A stretch of 20,820 nucleotides of DNA from SCGC-AAA252-I15 sp043822165 (GTDB taxonomy: Archaea > Altiarchaeota > Altiarchaeia > IMC4 > SCGC-AAA252-I15): assembly GCA_043822165.1 (NCBI GenBank), contig JBDRCA010000065.1, positions 1-20,820 of the forward strand. Direction: 5' to 3'. The translations under genes and the position numbers were made by a program. Each line of letters begins with the position of its first letter. Within the stretch, counting starts at the first letter, position 1. Positions 14,143 through 20,185 of this stretch are shown here, in pieces. The notes under the pieces were generated by a model. It made no database searches. It saw nothing but the letters and a program-made list of their open reading frames with translations, and was not told the origin of the DNA.

Positions 14143-14793
14143 TTACCGTGAATGCTTGGCGATCATCTTGTATAGTTCTTCGATGTTTTTCCCTGTTTTC
14201 CCGGATACTTGGACGACGGGGTGCTGTGGGAATGCTTCCTGGATAGCCTCAGGGTTAGCGTCTTTTAAGTCCGTCTTGTTGGCGACGATAATCACGGGAA
14301 TATCCCTCGCCTCAAGGTTGCCGATGATTGTTATGTTGACTTGCGTGTACGGGTCCCTGGTCGCGTCCATAATAACGAGCGCGGTGTCCACGTGCTCCAG
14401 CCACTTGATGGCTTCAATAACGCCTTTCGTCGCCTCCTTCGCCCTCTTTTTCGCGTCTTTGACGTCCATGCCGAAATCCAGGAACTCCTCGAAGTCGATT
14501 TTCGTGGCAATACCAGGCATATCCAAAAGATTCATCTCCAAGGTCTTCCCGTCCGTCTTGACGATGACGTGCTCTTTCTTCTGGACTTCCCTGGTCTCGT
14601 GCGGTACTTCAGAGACGTTTCCGACGGGAGTCCCAGTCCAGTCCAAGCTTATCTTGTTGGCGAGAGTGGTCTTGCCCGCGTTCGGGGGCCCGTAGAATCC
14701 GAGGCGAATCTTCTTTTTCCCGCCGAAGATTTTCCTGAACCAGCCAAATATTTTCTTGAAAGGCACCCTTGCTCCCCCGTTAAAAGAATACAT
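14143..14793 (-). CDS. arvA: Era/Ras-like small GTPase ArvA (216 aa)
   Basis: All G-motifs are visible: G1 GPPNAGKTT (35-43), a switch I region with SEVPHETR (61-68), G3 DMPG (91-94), G4 NKTD (172-175) and G5 SGK (197-199). The N-terminus has a basic amphipathic stretch, PFKKIFGWFRKIFGGKKK (11-28), suited to membrane attachment much like the N-terminal helix of Arf/Sar1. The GTPase-DUF2073-zinc ribbon order identifies it as the archaeal vesiculating GTPase family (ArvA, earlier OapA) rather than true Era, which carries a KH domain that is absent here. It is the first gene of the operon. The palindromic TATA at 14823-14832 or GATATTTAAG at 14811-14820 would give a near-leaderless mRNA. Confidence 0.88.
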   Translation of the reverse strand: MYSFNGGARVPFKKIFGWFRKIFGGKKKIRLGFYGPPNAGKTTLANKISLDWTGTPVGNVSEVPHETREVQKKEHVIVKTDGKTLEMNLLDMPGIATKIDFEEFLDFGMDVKDAKKRAKEATKGVIEAIKWLEHVDTALVIMDATRDPYTQVNITIIGNLEARDIPVIIVANKTDLKDANPEAIQEAFPQHPVVQVSGKTGKNIEELYKMIAKHSR

Positions 14794-14822
14794 TATATTG
14801 AAAACTATGACTTAAATATCGC

Positions 14823-14832
14823 ATTTATAAAT
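14823..14832. promoter_or_regulatory. Palindromic TATA box between arvA and rpl15e
   Basis: ATTTATAAAT is a perfect palindrome and can be read in both directions. For arvA (minus) it predicts a leader of about 8 nt. For rpl15e (plus) it predicts a start near 14854 and a leader of about 65 nt. GATATTTAAG at 14811-14820 is an alternative box for arvA. Confidence 0.45.
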
Positions 14833-14904
14833 GATGGCTTCCAATACTTTGTTCTCCCGAATTGGGGATGTGGGACGCTGAAATCCTGAACCCGAAAAAA
14901 ATTG

Positions 14905-14912
14905 GGAGGTGA
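14905..14912 (+). promoter_or_regulatory. Strong Shine-Dalgarno site for rpl15e
   Basis: GGAGGTGA is a full match to the archaeal anti-Shine-Dalgarno sequence, 6 nt before the ATG. Just upstream, CCCGAA...TTGGG can pair and would take in bases adjoining the site (14891-14906). Confidence 0.7.
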
Positions 14913-14918
14913 GTTAAT

Positions 14919-15524
14919 ATGGGATACCAAAAATATGTTGCAGAAACATACAGGAAACTAAAATCAAAGATAAAGAACCAGAAGAACACTGAACTCCGCG
15001 AACTGGTGCTTGAACGCAAGAAGAGCTGGCGAAAAAGCCCGACAGTGGTTCGCGTTGAGCGCCCGGTAAGGATCGACAAGGCCCGCAAGCACGGCTACAA
15101 GGCCAAGCAGGGTTTCGTTGTCGCCCGCTGCAGGGTTCGCCGCGGCGGAGCAAGAATATCACGGCCCACAAGCGGGAGAAAACCCGGGAGCATGGGAGTC
15201 AACAAGATCACTCGCGGTAAAAGCATTCAACGCATCGCCGAGGAGCGCGCTAACAAGCGTTTCCCGAACCTTGAGGTCTTAGGCTCCTACTGGCTTTGGG
15301 AGGACGGTCAATACAAGTGGTTCGAAGTCGTCTTAGTGGACCCGTCACACCCGGTGATACGCTCTGACAAAGATATCGGCTGGATTGCGCGTCCTGCGCA
15401 GGCGAAGCGTGTCTTGAGGGGTCTTACTCCCGCAGGCAAGAAAGGAAGAGGCCTGAGGAGGAAGGGCAAAGGCGCCGAAAAGGTGCGCCCGAGTATAAGA
15501 GCCAAGGGAAGGAAGGCGAAGTAG
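14919..15524 (+). CDS. rpl15e: 50S ribosomal protein L15e (201 aa)
   Basis: L15e is a large-subunit protein found only in archaea and eukaryotes. The start MGYQKYVAETYRKLK, the centre KARKHGYKAKQGFVVARCRV with RRGGARISRPTSGRKP, and NLEVLGSYWLWEDGQYKWFE are all diagnostic. The C-terminus is a long Lys/Arg/Gly tail for rRNA contact. Length is normal (about 190-205). A leadered mRNA with a strong ribosome binding site contrasts with the leaderless genes nearby. It ends at a hairpin shared with the convergent gene. This gene is the best single proof that the window is archaeal. Confidence 0.98.
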   Translation: MGYQKYVAETYRKLKSKIKNQKNTELRELVLERKKSWRKSPTVVRVERPVRIDKARKHGYKAKQGFVVARCRVRRGGARISRPTSGRKPGSMGVNKITRGKSIQRIAEERANKRFPNLEVLGSYWLWEDGQYKWFEVVLVDPSHPVIRSDKDIGWIARPAQAKRVLRGLTPAGKKGRGLRRKGKGAEKVRPSIRAKGRKAK

Positions 15525-15554
15525 AGGGGGATTATTCTTTTCCCCTTCACTTCG
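15517..15554. terminator. Bidirectional hairpin between convergent rpl15e and the 500-aa gene
   Basis: CGAAGTAGAGGGG (15517-15529) pairs with CCCCTTCACTTCG (15542-15554) over 13 positions with one mismatch and one wobble, leaving a 12-nt AT-rich loop. It lies in the 44-bp gap between two convergent genes, where a 3'-end signal for both would be placed. Archaeal termination mostly uses T-runs, so an mRNA-end stabilising role is also possible. Confidence 0.45.
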
Positions 15555-15568
15555 ACGTTTAACGTTTG

Positions 15569-17071
15569 TTATTCGCCGAATTTCAACGAGCTTCCGTCAA
15601 CGGTCACAGTCAGCTTGTTCGGGTCTCCTATGAACCCTCCGTGACGTATTGCAGTGTCTCGCACGCCTTTGTACCATTCTCTGAATGGTTGACCCCAAAG
15701 TGTCGAGTCCCCTATCTTAGTGTCTAATTCCAGCGCTTTATTGAGGCATGCTAGGCTGTTCACTCTGAGTTTGAGCTCATCTGGCGTGCAGTTGCCGTCT
15801 CCCCAATAGTCGCAGCCAACAGACCCATATAGTCCCCCGAGTTTTAGCCAGAAGACTGCATCCTTCTCGAGCGCCGGATTATCCTTTATTGCGGTAGTCA
15901 TCTTGTCGATTGCTTGATTCACATTCCTGTAAAACCCTTCGCTGAGATTTTGACCCAGCATGGCGTCGACTTCAGTGCTCCAGCTGGTCGGAGTGGAAAC
16001 TCCGGTAGTGCTTGGGAATCCACTCCATGTAGTCGGCGAAGTGGGTCCGGGGCTATAACCTGAGGTTCCGGGGCTTATCGGACTGCTCCCGCTAGTCGTG
16101 CCTCTCGAGCCCTCTTTCGTCCAGGGGCCAATTACCCTGTATGGTCTTGTGAATCTTCCGGAAGGGTTGTCGTGGGAGCTTTTCCGGTAGCCGTAGAGTA
16201 GTGTGCCGTCGTCTTGGAGTAGGAATTGGGCGCCTCCCTGAGGCTGCTTGGTTTTGATTGCGTAGACTGAGACTTCCCAGTAACCGTGCAGTTTCCCTGT
16301 GTTGGTGTCGAATTCACCGTTTCTTATCGCGTATTGCACGTGGCTTCCAGGCTTATCCTTCACTGGCTCTATTATGTGTCCTTCGACCTTCCCCTTGTGA
16401 GTCCGCCCAAGGTGCAGTCTCGCCTGAGGGTTGTCGGGGTCTCCCAGCACCCAGTCGCCGTAGTAGTCTTCCTCGTTTATTATGCGAAGCCCAGTATCGT
16501 CTATTGTAGTCTGCTCGTAGACGTGGATTGTGTCTCCCGGCCTTAGAGTTGCGACTCCCGCGCCTCTCTTACCCTTCTTTGAAACGTACATTTTTCCGTC
16601 GCGCTTCACAACACCTCTCACTTCCTTTGTAGTGTCTTGTGTGGCTCTTATGTGGCTTCTCTCAGATACCGGCACCTCAGCGGCGTTTCCAATAGACGCG
16701 GGCGACAGTGCTGCCGCGATGGTTGCCGCTGCAGCAACCTTTTTACCAGCCTCAACCCACTGGTCCATCAAACCCGGCTTCTGAGGCTGCTCGGTTATTG
16801 GGACTACTTCTGCTTCAGGGGCGTGTTCTTCGACGTCCCTCGGCTTTCCCAGAGACTCAACAGCCGCTTTATCGCCGACTGTCTTCGGCTGAATGTCTGC
16901 AACAGCCGCCTGCCAGCGGGCTTGATTCACGTTTTGTCCGCGTGCTTCCTCGCTCTGAGCAAGCCTTTTCTGGAGCTCGTCTAGGTGACGGTGGTCTCCT
17001 ATCTGTTGTTCCTTGTGCTGGCTTCTTGCAGCCTTTCTTGCAACATCTCCTTTAGCCATTTTAGTCCTCAT
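15569..17071 (-). CDS. Hypothetical, possibly surface-located protein with Ser/Thr/Pro linker (500 aa)
   Basis: I do not recognise the family. Residues 1-100 are charged, helical and Gln/Ala/Glu-rich. Residues 111-131 (KVAAAATIAAALSPASIGNA) form a short hydrophobic stretch that could be a late signal or anchor. Residues about 135-325 are strand-rich with many Gly, Asp and Tyr, including ATLRPGDTIHVYEQ and GTLLYGYRKSS. About 327-372 is a Ser/Thr/Pro/Gly linker like those of cell-surface proteins. The C-terminus (about 375-500) is helical with TPR-like spacing and CDYWGDGNC, a possible disulfide or metal pair. Its start overlaps the stop of the Tat-exported gene by 4 bp, so both are made from one mRNA. 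MAKGD four codons later is an alternative start. Confidence 0.75.
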   Translation of the reverse strand: MRTKMAKGDVARKAARSQHKEQQIGDHRHLDELQKRLAQSEEARGQNVNQARWQAAVADIQPKTVGDKAAVESLGKPRDVEEHAPEAEVVPITEQPQKPGLMDQWVEAGKKVAAAATIAAALSPASIGNAAEVPVSERSHIRATQDTTKEVRGVVKRDGKMYVSKKGKRGAGVATLRPGDTIHVYEQTTIDDTGLRIINEEDYYGDWVLGDPDNPQARLHLGRTHKGKVEGHIIEPVKDKPGSHVQYAIRNGEFDTNTGKLHGYWEVSVYAIKTKQPQGGAQFLLQDDGTLLYGYRKSSHDNPSGRFTRPYRVIGPWTKEGSRGTTSGSSPISPGTSGYSPGPTSPTTWSGFPSTTGVSTPTSWSTEVDAMLGQNLSEGFYRNVNQAIDKMTTAIKDNPALEKDAVFWLKLGGLYGSVGCDYWGDGNCTPDELKLRVNSLACLNKALELDTKIGDSTLWGQPFREWYKGVRDTAIRHGGFIGDPNKLTVTVDGSSLKFGE

Positions 17072-18039
17072 CTTCTTTTTTGTGTTGGGGGGTTTATGAA
17101 TTTTTCTCTCGGCTCCTTGGCCTCGTTTAATGCACTGCTAAGGAGGGTGGCGCTAATCCTCGGATAGTTCGAGGGTCTTTCTAACGGCAGGTCTTCGAAT
17201 CGGCCGTTTCCTCTGGGGTCCCACTGGAGCAGTGCGTCTCCGTCGTCTGTCACGATGAGTCTCGTTCGCGGCTCGTTAATGCCGTTTTTTTCCAGTCCGA
17301 AAACGTAGAATGCTTGTTCTACGTCGTTTACCATTATTCCAGCGTCGAATTTCTTGAATTTTTCATTCACCGCCGGCACGCCCTTCTCCTTTATCGCGTT
17401 GAATGTTTTTTGTCTTGTCTCCCTGAGTTCCTGGGGATTCGGCGTGGGGTTTTCAACAGGTTTTCCTTCACTGTCCAGAACCGTCACTTTTATTTGATCG
17501 GGTTTTCTAGCGTGTAGCGTCCACCATCGCGCGTTTTGCAGCGGCCTGGTTCTGAATTCGTTTCCGAGCGGAATGATCTGGTCGCGAACACCTTCAGGCG
17601 GCGTCGGGGCTTTGTGGACGCCCGTGCACTTTAGCCGCCCATACACTTCGAATCTGTTGTTTGGCGTTAGTGTGCCGAAGCCGATGCCGTTTTCAAGTAT
17701 TACTCTGTCTTCAGTGTCGCCTTGGTTGTGTACTATGAGCGTTCCGCCCATGGGCACTCTGTATGCTGTTTTTTGGAGGCCGTCTTTCCTGTATTTCAAG
17801 GCGGCTTCGTGTCTGTATCTGTCAGGGTAGAGAAGCCGTAATGCTTCTTCCTCTGACTTTACTTGCTGGGCGAACGCCTGACTTGTTCCAGGGCCTACGT
17901 CTAGCAGTCCCGTGCCTGCCGTGAAGGCGGCTGCAGCGCCCGCGCCCCGAAGCATCCTCGCGAGTGCGGCTCTCCTATTCAACTGGTCTCCTTCATCGGG
18001 GGCCTGTTTAACGTTCTTGGTTTTGTGCCTCATGCTCAT
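17068..18039 (-). CDS. Tat-exported protein of unknown function (323 aa)
   Basis: The N-terminus has a twin-arginine signal: a basic n-region, LNRRAALARML (RR at 22-23), an Ala/Gly-rich hydrophobic core (about 32-46) and a likely signal peptidase site after AFA at 57. The mature part is soluble and strand-rich, with VPMGGTLIVHNQGDTEDR, ENGIGFGTLTPNNRFEVYG and ALLQWDPRGNGRF. I see no cofactor-binding motif of known Tat substrates such as molybdopterin or Fe-S oxidoreductases. Export of a folded protein by Tat suggests a cofactor or fast folding. It is the first gene of a two-gene unit with the 500-aa protein. GTTAAAC at 18061-18068 is about 26 bp upstream, so the mRNA is probably leaderless. 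Confidence 0.8.
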   Translation of the reverse strand: MSMRHKTKNVKQAPDEGDQLNRRAALARMLRGAGAAAAFTAGTGLLDVGPGTSQAFAQQVKSEEEALRLLYPDRYRHEAALKYRKDGLQKTAYRVPMGGTLIVHNQGDTEDRVILENGIGFGTLTPNNRFEVYGRLKCTGVHKAPTPPEGVRDQIIPLGNEFRTRPLQNARWWTLHARKPDQIKVTVLDSEGKPVENPTPNPQELRETRQKTFNAIKEKGVPAVNEKFKKFDAGIMVNDVEQAFYVFGLEKNGINEPRTRLIVTDDGDALLQWDPRGNGRFEDLPLERPSNYPRISATLLSSALNEAKEPREKFINPPTQKRR

Positions 18040-18048
18040 CTTATGTAT

Positions 18049-18070
18049 TGTTTAAACATTCGGTTTAACA
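18049..18070 (-). promoter_or_regulatory. Promoter and palindromic repeats upstream of the Tat-exported gene
   Basis: TGTTTAAACA at 18049-18058 is a perfect 10-bp palindrome. CGGTTTAACA (18061-18070) follows, and AATGTTTAA recurs at 18094-18102 in the other orientation. TGTTAAACC on the minus strand has TATA spacing; the repeated TTTAAAC units look like binding sites around it. Confidence 0.35.
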
Positions 18071-18125
18071 AATTAATAATACCTACTTTGAACAATGTTT
18101 AATATAGGGTTTTATACTATAAAAG

Positions 18126-18134
18126 GCATATAAC
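18126..18134 (+). promoter_or_regulatory. TATA-like box for tRNA-Asp
   Basis: GCATATAAC is centred 27 bp before the first tRNA base. CTATAAAAGG at 18117-18126 is an alternative. Confidence 0.4.
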
Positions 18135-18156
18135 ATAGACATAAAACAGCCCACAT

Positions 18157-18313
18157 GCCCCGGTAGTGTAGTGGACTATCATGAAGCCCTGTCGCGGCCT
18201 TTAATAAAGGCCGGCGAAAGAACCCATCTTCGACTTAACGTCTCAATGGGTCTGAAAAACGCTGGAAAAACCGCAGCCAGGCTTCGACCCGGATTCGAAT
18301 TCCGGCCGGGGCG
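18157..18313 (+). tRNA. tRNA-Asp (anticodon GTC) with an 84-nt intron
   Basis: Acceptor stem GCCCCGG (18157-18163) pairs fully with CCGGGGC (18306-18312), with discriminator G18313 and no encoded CCA. The D-arm has GTGT and GG, and A21 is kept. The anticodon loop CTGTCG ends at G37 (18194), giving anticodon GTC at 18191-18193. The T-arm is CCGGA-TTCGAAT-TCCGG (18289-18305). The intron is 18195-18278, at the canonical 37/38 position. When it is removed, AAGCC pairs with GGCTT to restore the anticodon stem. The splice sites form a bulge-helix-bulge: CTGT (18189-18192) pairs with GCAG (18273-18276), flanked by 3-nt bulges CGC and CCA, each cut after its second base. A recombinase gene lies 0.5 kb downstream. 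Confidence 0.93.
18195..18278 (+). other. tRNA intron with internal hairpins
   Basis: The intron starts with CGGCCTTT-AAT-AAAGGCCG (18195-18213), an 8-bp stem with a 3-nt loop. It also has ACCCAT/ATGGGT (18222-18227 with 18246-18251). It is longer than most archaeal tRNA introns. I find no homing-endonuclease ORF and no convincing C/D guide motif. Confidence 0.75.
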
Positions 18314-18337
18314 TAGAACCAACAGACCGAGTTTAGG

Positions 18338-18350
18338 GGCTAATTTAGCC
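18338..18350. repeat. 13-bp inverted repeat upstream of the AT-rich ORF
   Basis: GGCTAA-T-TTAGCC is a perfect 6+6 inverted repeat, 10 bp before the ATG at 18361 and just after the tRNA. It may be an operator or a recombinase arm site. Confidence 0.4.
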
Positions 18351-18360
18351 TTACATAGCA

Positions 18361-18798
18361 ATGGAGAATGTTCTATCTATCATCTCCGTTTTAGGGGTTG
18401 GTGGACTTATCGGAAGTTATCTAACCTTTTTGCTTAACAAATCAAAGGAACTGGAATTTAAACGACTTGAACAAAAAGAGAAAAGGTACAAATCATGTCT
18501 TTTGTACATGGATGCATTCTTTGAACCAAATAATCTCAAATATCTTTCAAACATACAACCAGTCATAGAAGATGAGAAGGATGTTTTAGAATATCTAAAA
18601 GCAGAGTACCATGAAATGCTACTATACGCATCTAAGGATGTTATTTTTTCAGTCAAGAGCTTTATCGAATCGCCAACTAATGAAAATTTTCTAAAAGCAG
18701 TTTTGACCATGAGACAAGATTTATGGGTAAAAGGGAAAGATTTTGATTTAAAACAAATAGTCTTAAGTCCCAAATGGAATGAAAAGTTAAGAAGATGA
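18361..18798 (+). CDS. AT-rich ORF, membrane-anchored hypothetical protein (145 aa)
   Basis: One N-terminal transmembrane helix (about residues 4-25, LSIISVLGVGGLIGSYLTFL) is followed by a Lys/Glu-rich, probably coiled-coil segment (about 27-44) and a helical cytoplasmic domain. I do not recognise the family; similar TM-plus-helix proteins of unknown role are common in mobile elements and defence islands. Base composition is much more AT-rich than the genes to the left, with many AAA/GAA/TTT codons, which suggests recent acquisition. It lies between the tRNA-Asp and the recombinase, and its end overlaps the convergent recombinase gene by 12 bp. No clear Shine-Dalgarno site is present. Confidence 0.7.
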   Translation: MENVLSIISVLGVGGLIGSYLTFLLNKSKELEFKRLEQKEKRYKSCLLYMDAFFEPNNLKYLSNIQPVIEDEKDVLEYLKAEYHEMLLYASKDVIFSVKSFIESPTNENFLKAVLTMRQDLWVKGKDFDLKQIVLSPKWNEKLRR

Positions 18799-19971
18799 TT
18801 CATATCCCTTGAATTTTGTTTCCAGCCAGCCTCTGAATTCCTGGTTTTTGTATAGTTCTACGAAGAATTTTCTCGCTTCCTGTTCTTCTTGTTCAATTGC
18901 TCCGAGTGCTTCCGGGATTAAGGGGGTTGCGCATCGGTTGCAGAACCAGCCGTCCGGGGGATTGACTTTATTGCATTTGCCGCATTTCCTCGGTTCCCGG
19001 GTTTCTACTTGTTCTTTGGGTTTGATGCCGTTCATCCCCAATATCACGTCGTCTACATCCCGGCCACTCAGATGAACATATGTTGCTGCCATGTCTGAAC
19101 CCATTATCCACCCAAAGAAGGCGCATAGCTGGCTTTCAGTCATTATTTTCGCCAGCTCTGTCGCCCGGCTATGTCGGAAATTGTGGGGGTAGCATTTGTT
19201 TAGTGGTATTCCGGCTTGCTTGGCTATTCTCTTTATCATCAGCCGTATTGCATCGTATCGTATGGGTTTCTTGTATTGGAAGTCTATCCATAGTGGCGAT
19301 TCAATGTCATCACCGTAGGGATGGTTTCTAATCCAGACTCTCAAATCCGGTTCCGGCTCTAACACGAGTATGCTTCTGGCCCCAGTCTTTCCTTTTCGTA
19401 CGTGGACTCTGACACCGTTTTCCTCAAACACTATGTCCTTAATCCGAAGCACCCCCAGCTCCCCAACCCTTAACCCGCCATAGTAGAGTAGGGATATTAT
19501 GGCCCTGTCACGGTCAAACTTGCACGCCCGGATAAGTTGAGTAACCTCCGTTATAGATAGGAGTTGTTCTGGGAGTTTTTTATCCCTTCTTTTGACCGTG
19601 CATTTTATGAACTCTACTTTTTCAGGGAGTTTGCCCCCGTTCATTACCTTGTAAAACTTCTTTACCGCTACCTTGAGGTCTTTTTTGGTTTCTGCGGCGG
19701 AGTCGCAGAAGTTTATAGTTGTCACCAACTCTCTGATGTCCTTTTCTGTGGCGTCCAAGAAGTCGAATTTGTAGTCTGTTAGTCGCATGAGTTTACCGTA
19801 CATGCCGTAGTATTTTCGGATGCGCATTTCCCCTATGCCTTCTGAGGCCATCCTGTGTATGAATTCGTTTATGGCGTCCTTGTTTTTCTGGCTGATTCTG
19901 GGGTTTTTATTGAACCTGTTCTTTTCGAATTCCATGGTGTATTTGCCCCGGTATATCGAGTTAGCGTCCAT
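18787..19971 (-). CDS. Tyrosine recombinase/integrase with C-terminal zinc ribbon (394 aa)
   Basis: Numbering is from the ATG at 19969-19971. An N-terminal SAM-like core-binding domain (about 25-110) is followed by the catalytic domain. R168 is in YGGLRVGELG, the Lys is in HVRKGKTGARS (about 193-195), H263 and R266 are in PHNFRHSRATELA, W288 (in FFGWIMG) is in the His/Trp position, and the nucleophile Y298 is in AATYVHLSG. The R-K-H-R-W-Y set is complete, so the enzyme should be active. After it comes a zinc ribbon (Cys330, 333, 344, 347 in CGKCN...WFCNRCATPL) and a charged tail. It lies near a tRNA gene, as archaeal integrases usually do. An earlier in-frame start at 20013 would lie inside the small upstream ORF; the ATG at 19971 overlaps that ORF by 11 bp and is preceded by GGGGG. 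Confidence 0.9.
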   Translation of the reverse strand: MDANSIYRGKYTMEFEKNRFNKNPRISQKNKDAINEFIHRMASEGIGEMRIRKYYGMYGKLMRLTDYKFDFLDATEKDIRELVTTINFCDSAAETKKDLKVAVKKFYKVMNGGKLPEKVEFIKCTVKRRDKKLPEQLLSITEVTQLIRACKFDRDRAIISLLYYGGLRVGELGVLRIKDIVFEENGVRVHVRKGKTGARSILVLEPEPDLRVWIRNHPYGDDIESPLWIDFQYKKPIRYDAIRLMIKRIAKQAGIPLNKCYPHNFRHSRATELAKIMTESQLCAFFGWIMGSDMAATYVHLSGRDVDDVILGMNGIKPKEQVETREPRKCGKCNKVNPPDGWFCNRCATPLIPEALGAIEQEEQEARKFFVELYKNQEFRGWLETKFKGYESSS

Positions 19972-20095
19972 TTTCCCCCAGAATCTTGCATGCCTGCCCC
20001 CAGGACAGCCCATAGTCTCTCAAAAGCCGCCTAAACAGCCTTATATGCTCCGGCAAAGCCTTCTCCAGCAGCTCCCCAAGTTCCTCCTCCATCAT
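19961..20095 (-). CDS. Small ORF upstream of the recombinase (44 aa)
   Basis: It starts MMEEELGELLEKALPEHIRL and has a C-terminal LSWGQACKILGENGR that could be a small helix-turn-helix. The stop lies 11 bp inside the recombinase gene in another frame, an arrangement seen for co-translated regulator or excisionase genes. It is too short to classify and has no clear ribosome binding site. A frame extension to a GTG at 20176 is unlikely because it abuts the TATA-like box at 20176-20185. Confidence 0.4.
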   Translation of the reverse strand: MMEEELGELLEKALPEHIRLFRRLLRDYGLSWGQACKILGENGR

Positions 20096-20175
20096 ATGCC
20101 AGATATATAGGAAGAGAATCCACTTGTCCCTACTGCAAAAAACCCAAAAATCCACGTACACACGTGAGACACACA

Positions 20176-20185
20176 CCTATAAAAA
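20176..20185 (-). promoter_or_regulatory. TATA-like box for the recombinase unit
   Basis: TTTTTATAGG on the minus strand predicts a start near 20154 and a leader of about 59 nt before the small ORF. Confidence 0.35.

Noticed and set aside
13826..14695. 289-aa plus-strand frame across arvB and arvA
   Set aside because: Ser/Phe/Val-rich antisense product of two clearly recognised genes.
14143..14793. GTPase as bacterial-type Era
   Set aside because: There is no C-terminal KH domain, and the DUF2073 and zinc-ribbon neighbours mark the ArvA family.
18252..18255. CTGA in the tRNA intron as a box D of a C/D guide RNA
   Set aside because: No RTGATGA box C or C'/D' partner is found in the intron.
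19972..20013. Upstream ATG for the recombinase
   Set aside because: These 14 residues read antisense-like Gly/Cys/Arg sequence inside the small upstream ORF; the ATG at 19971 has a G-rich stretch before it and the usual short overlap.
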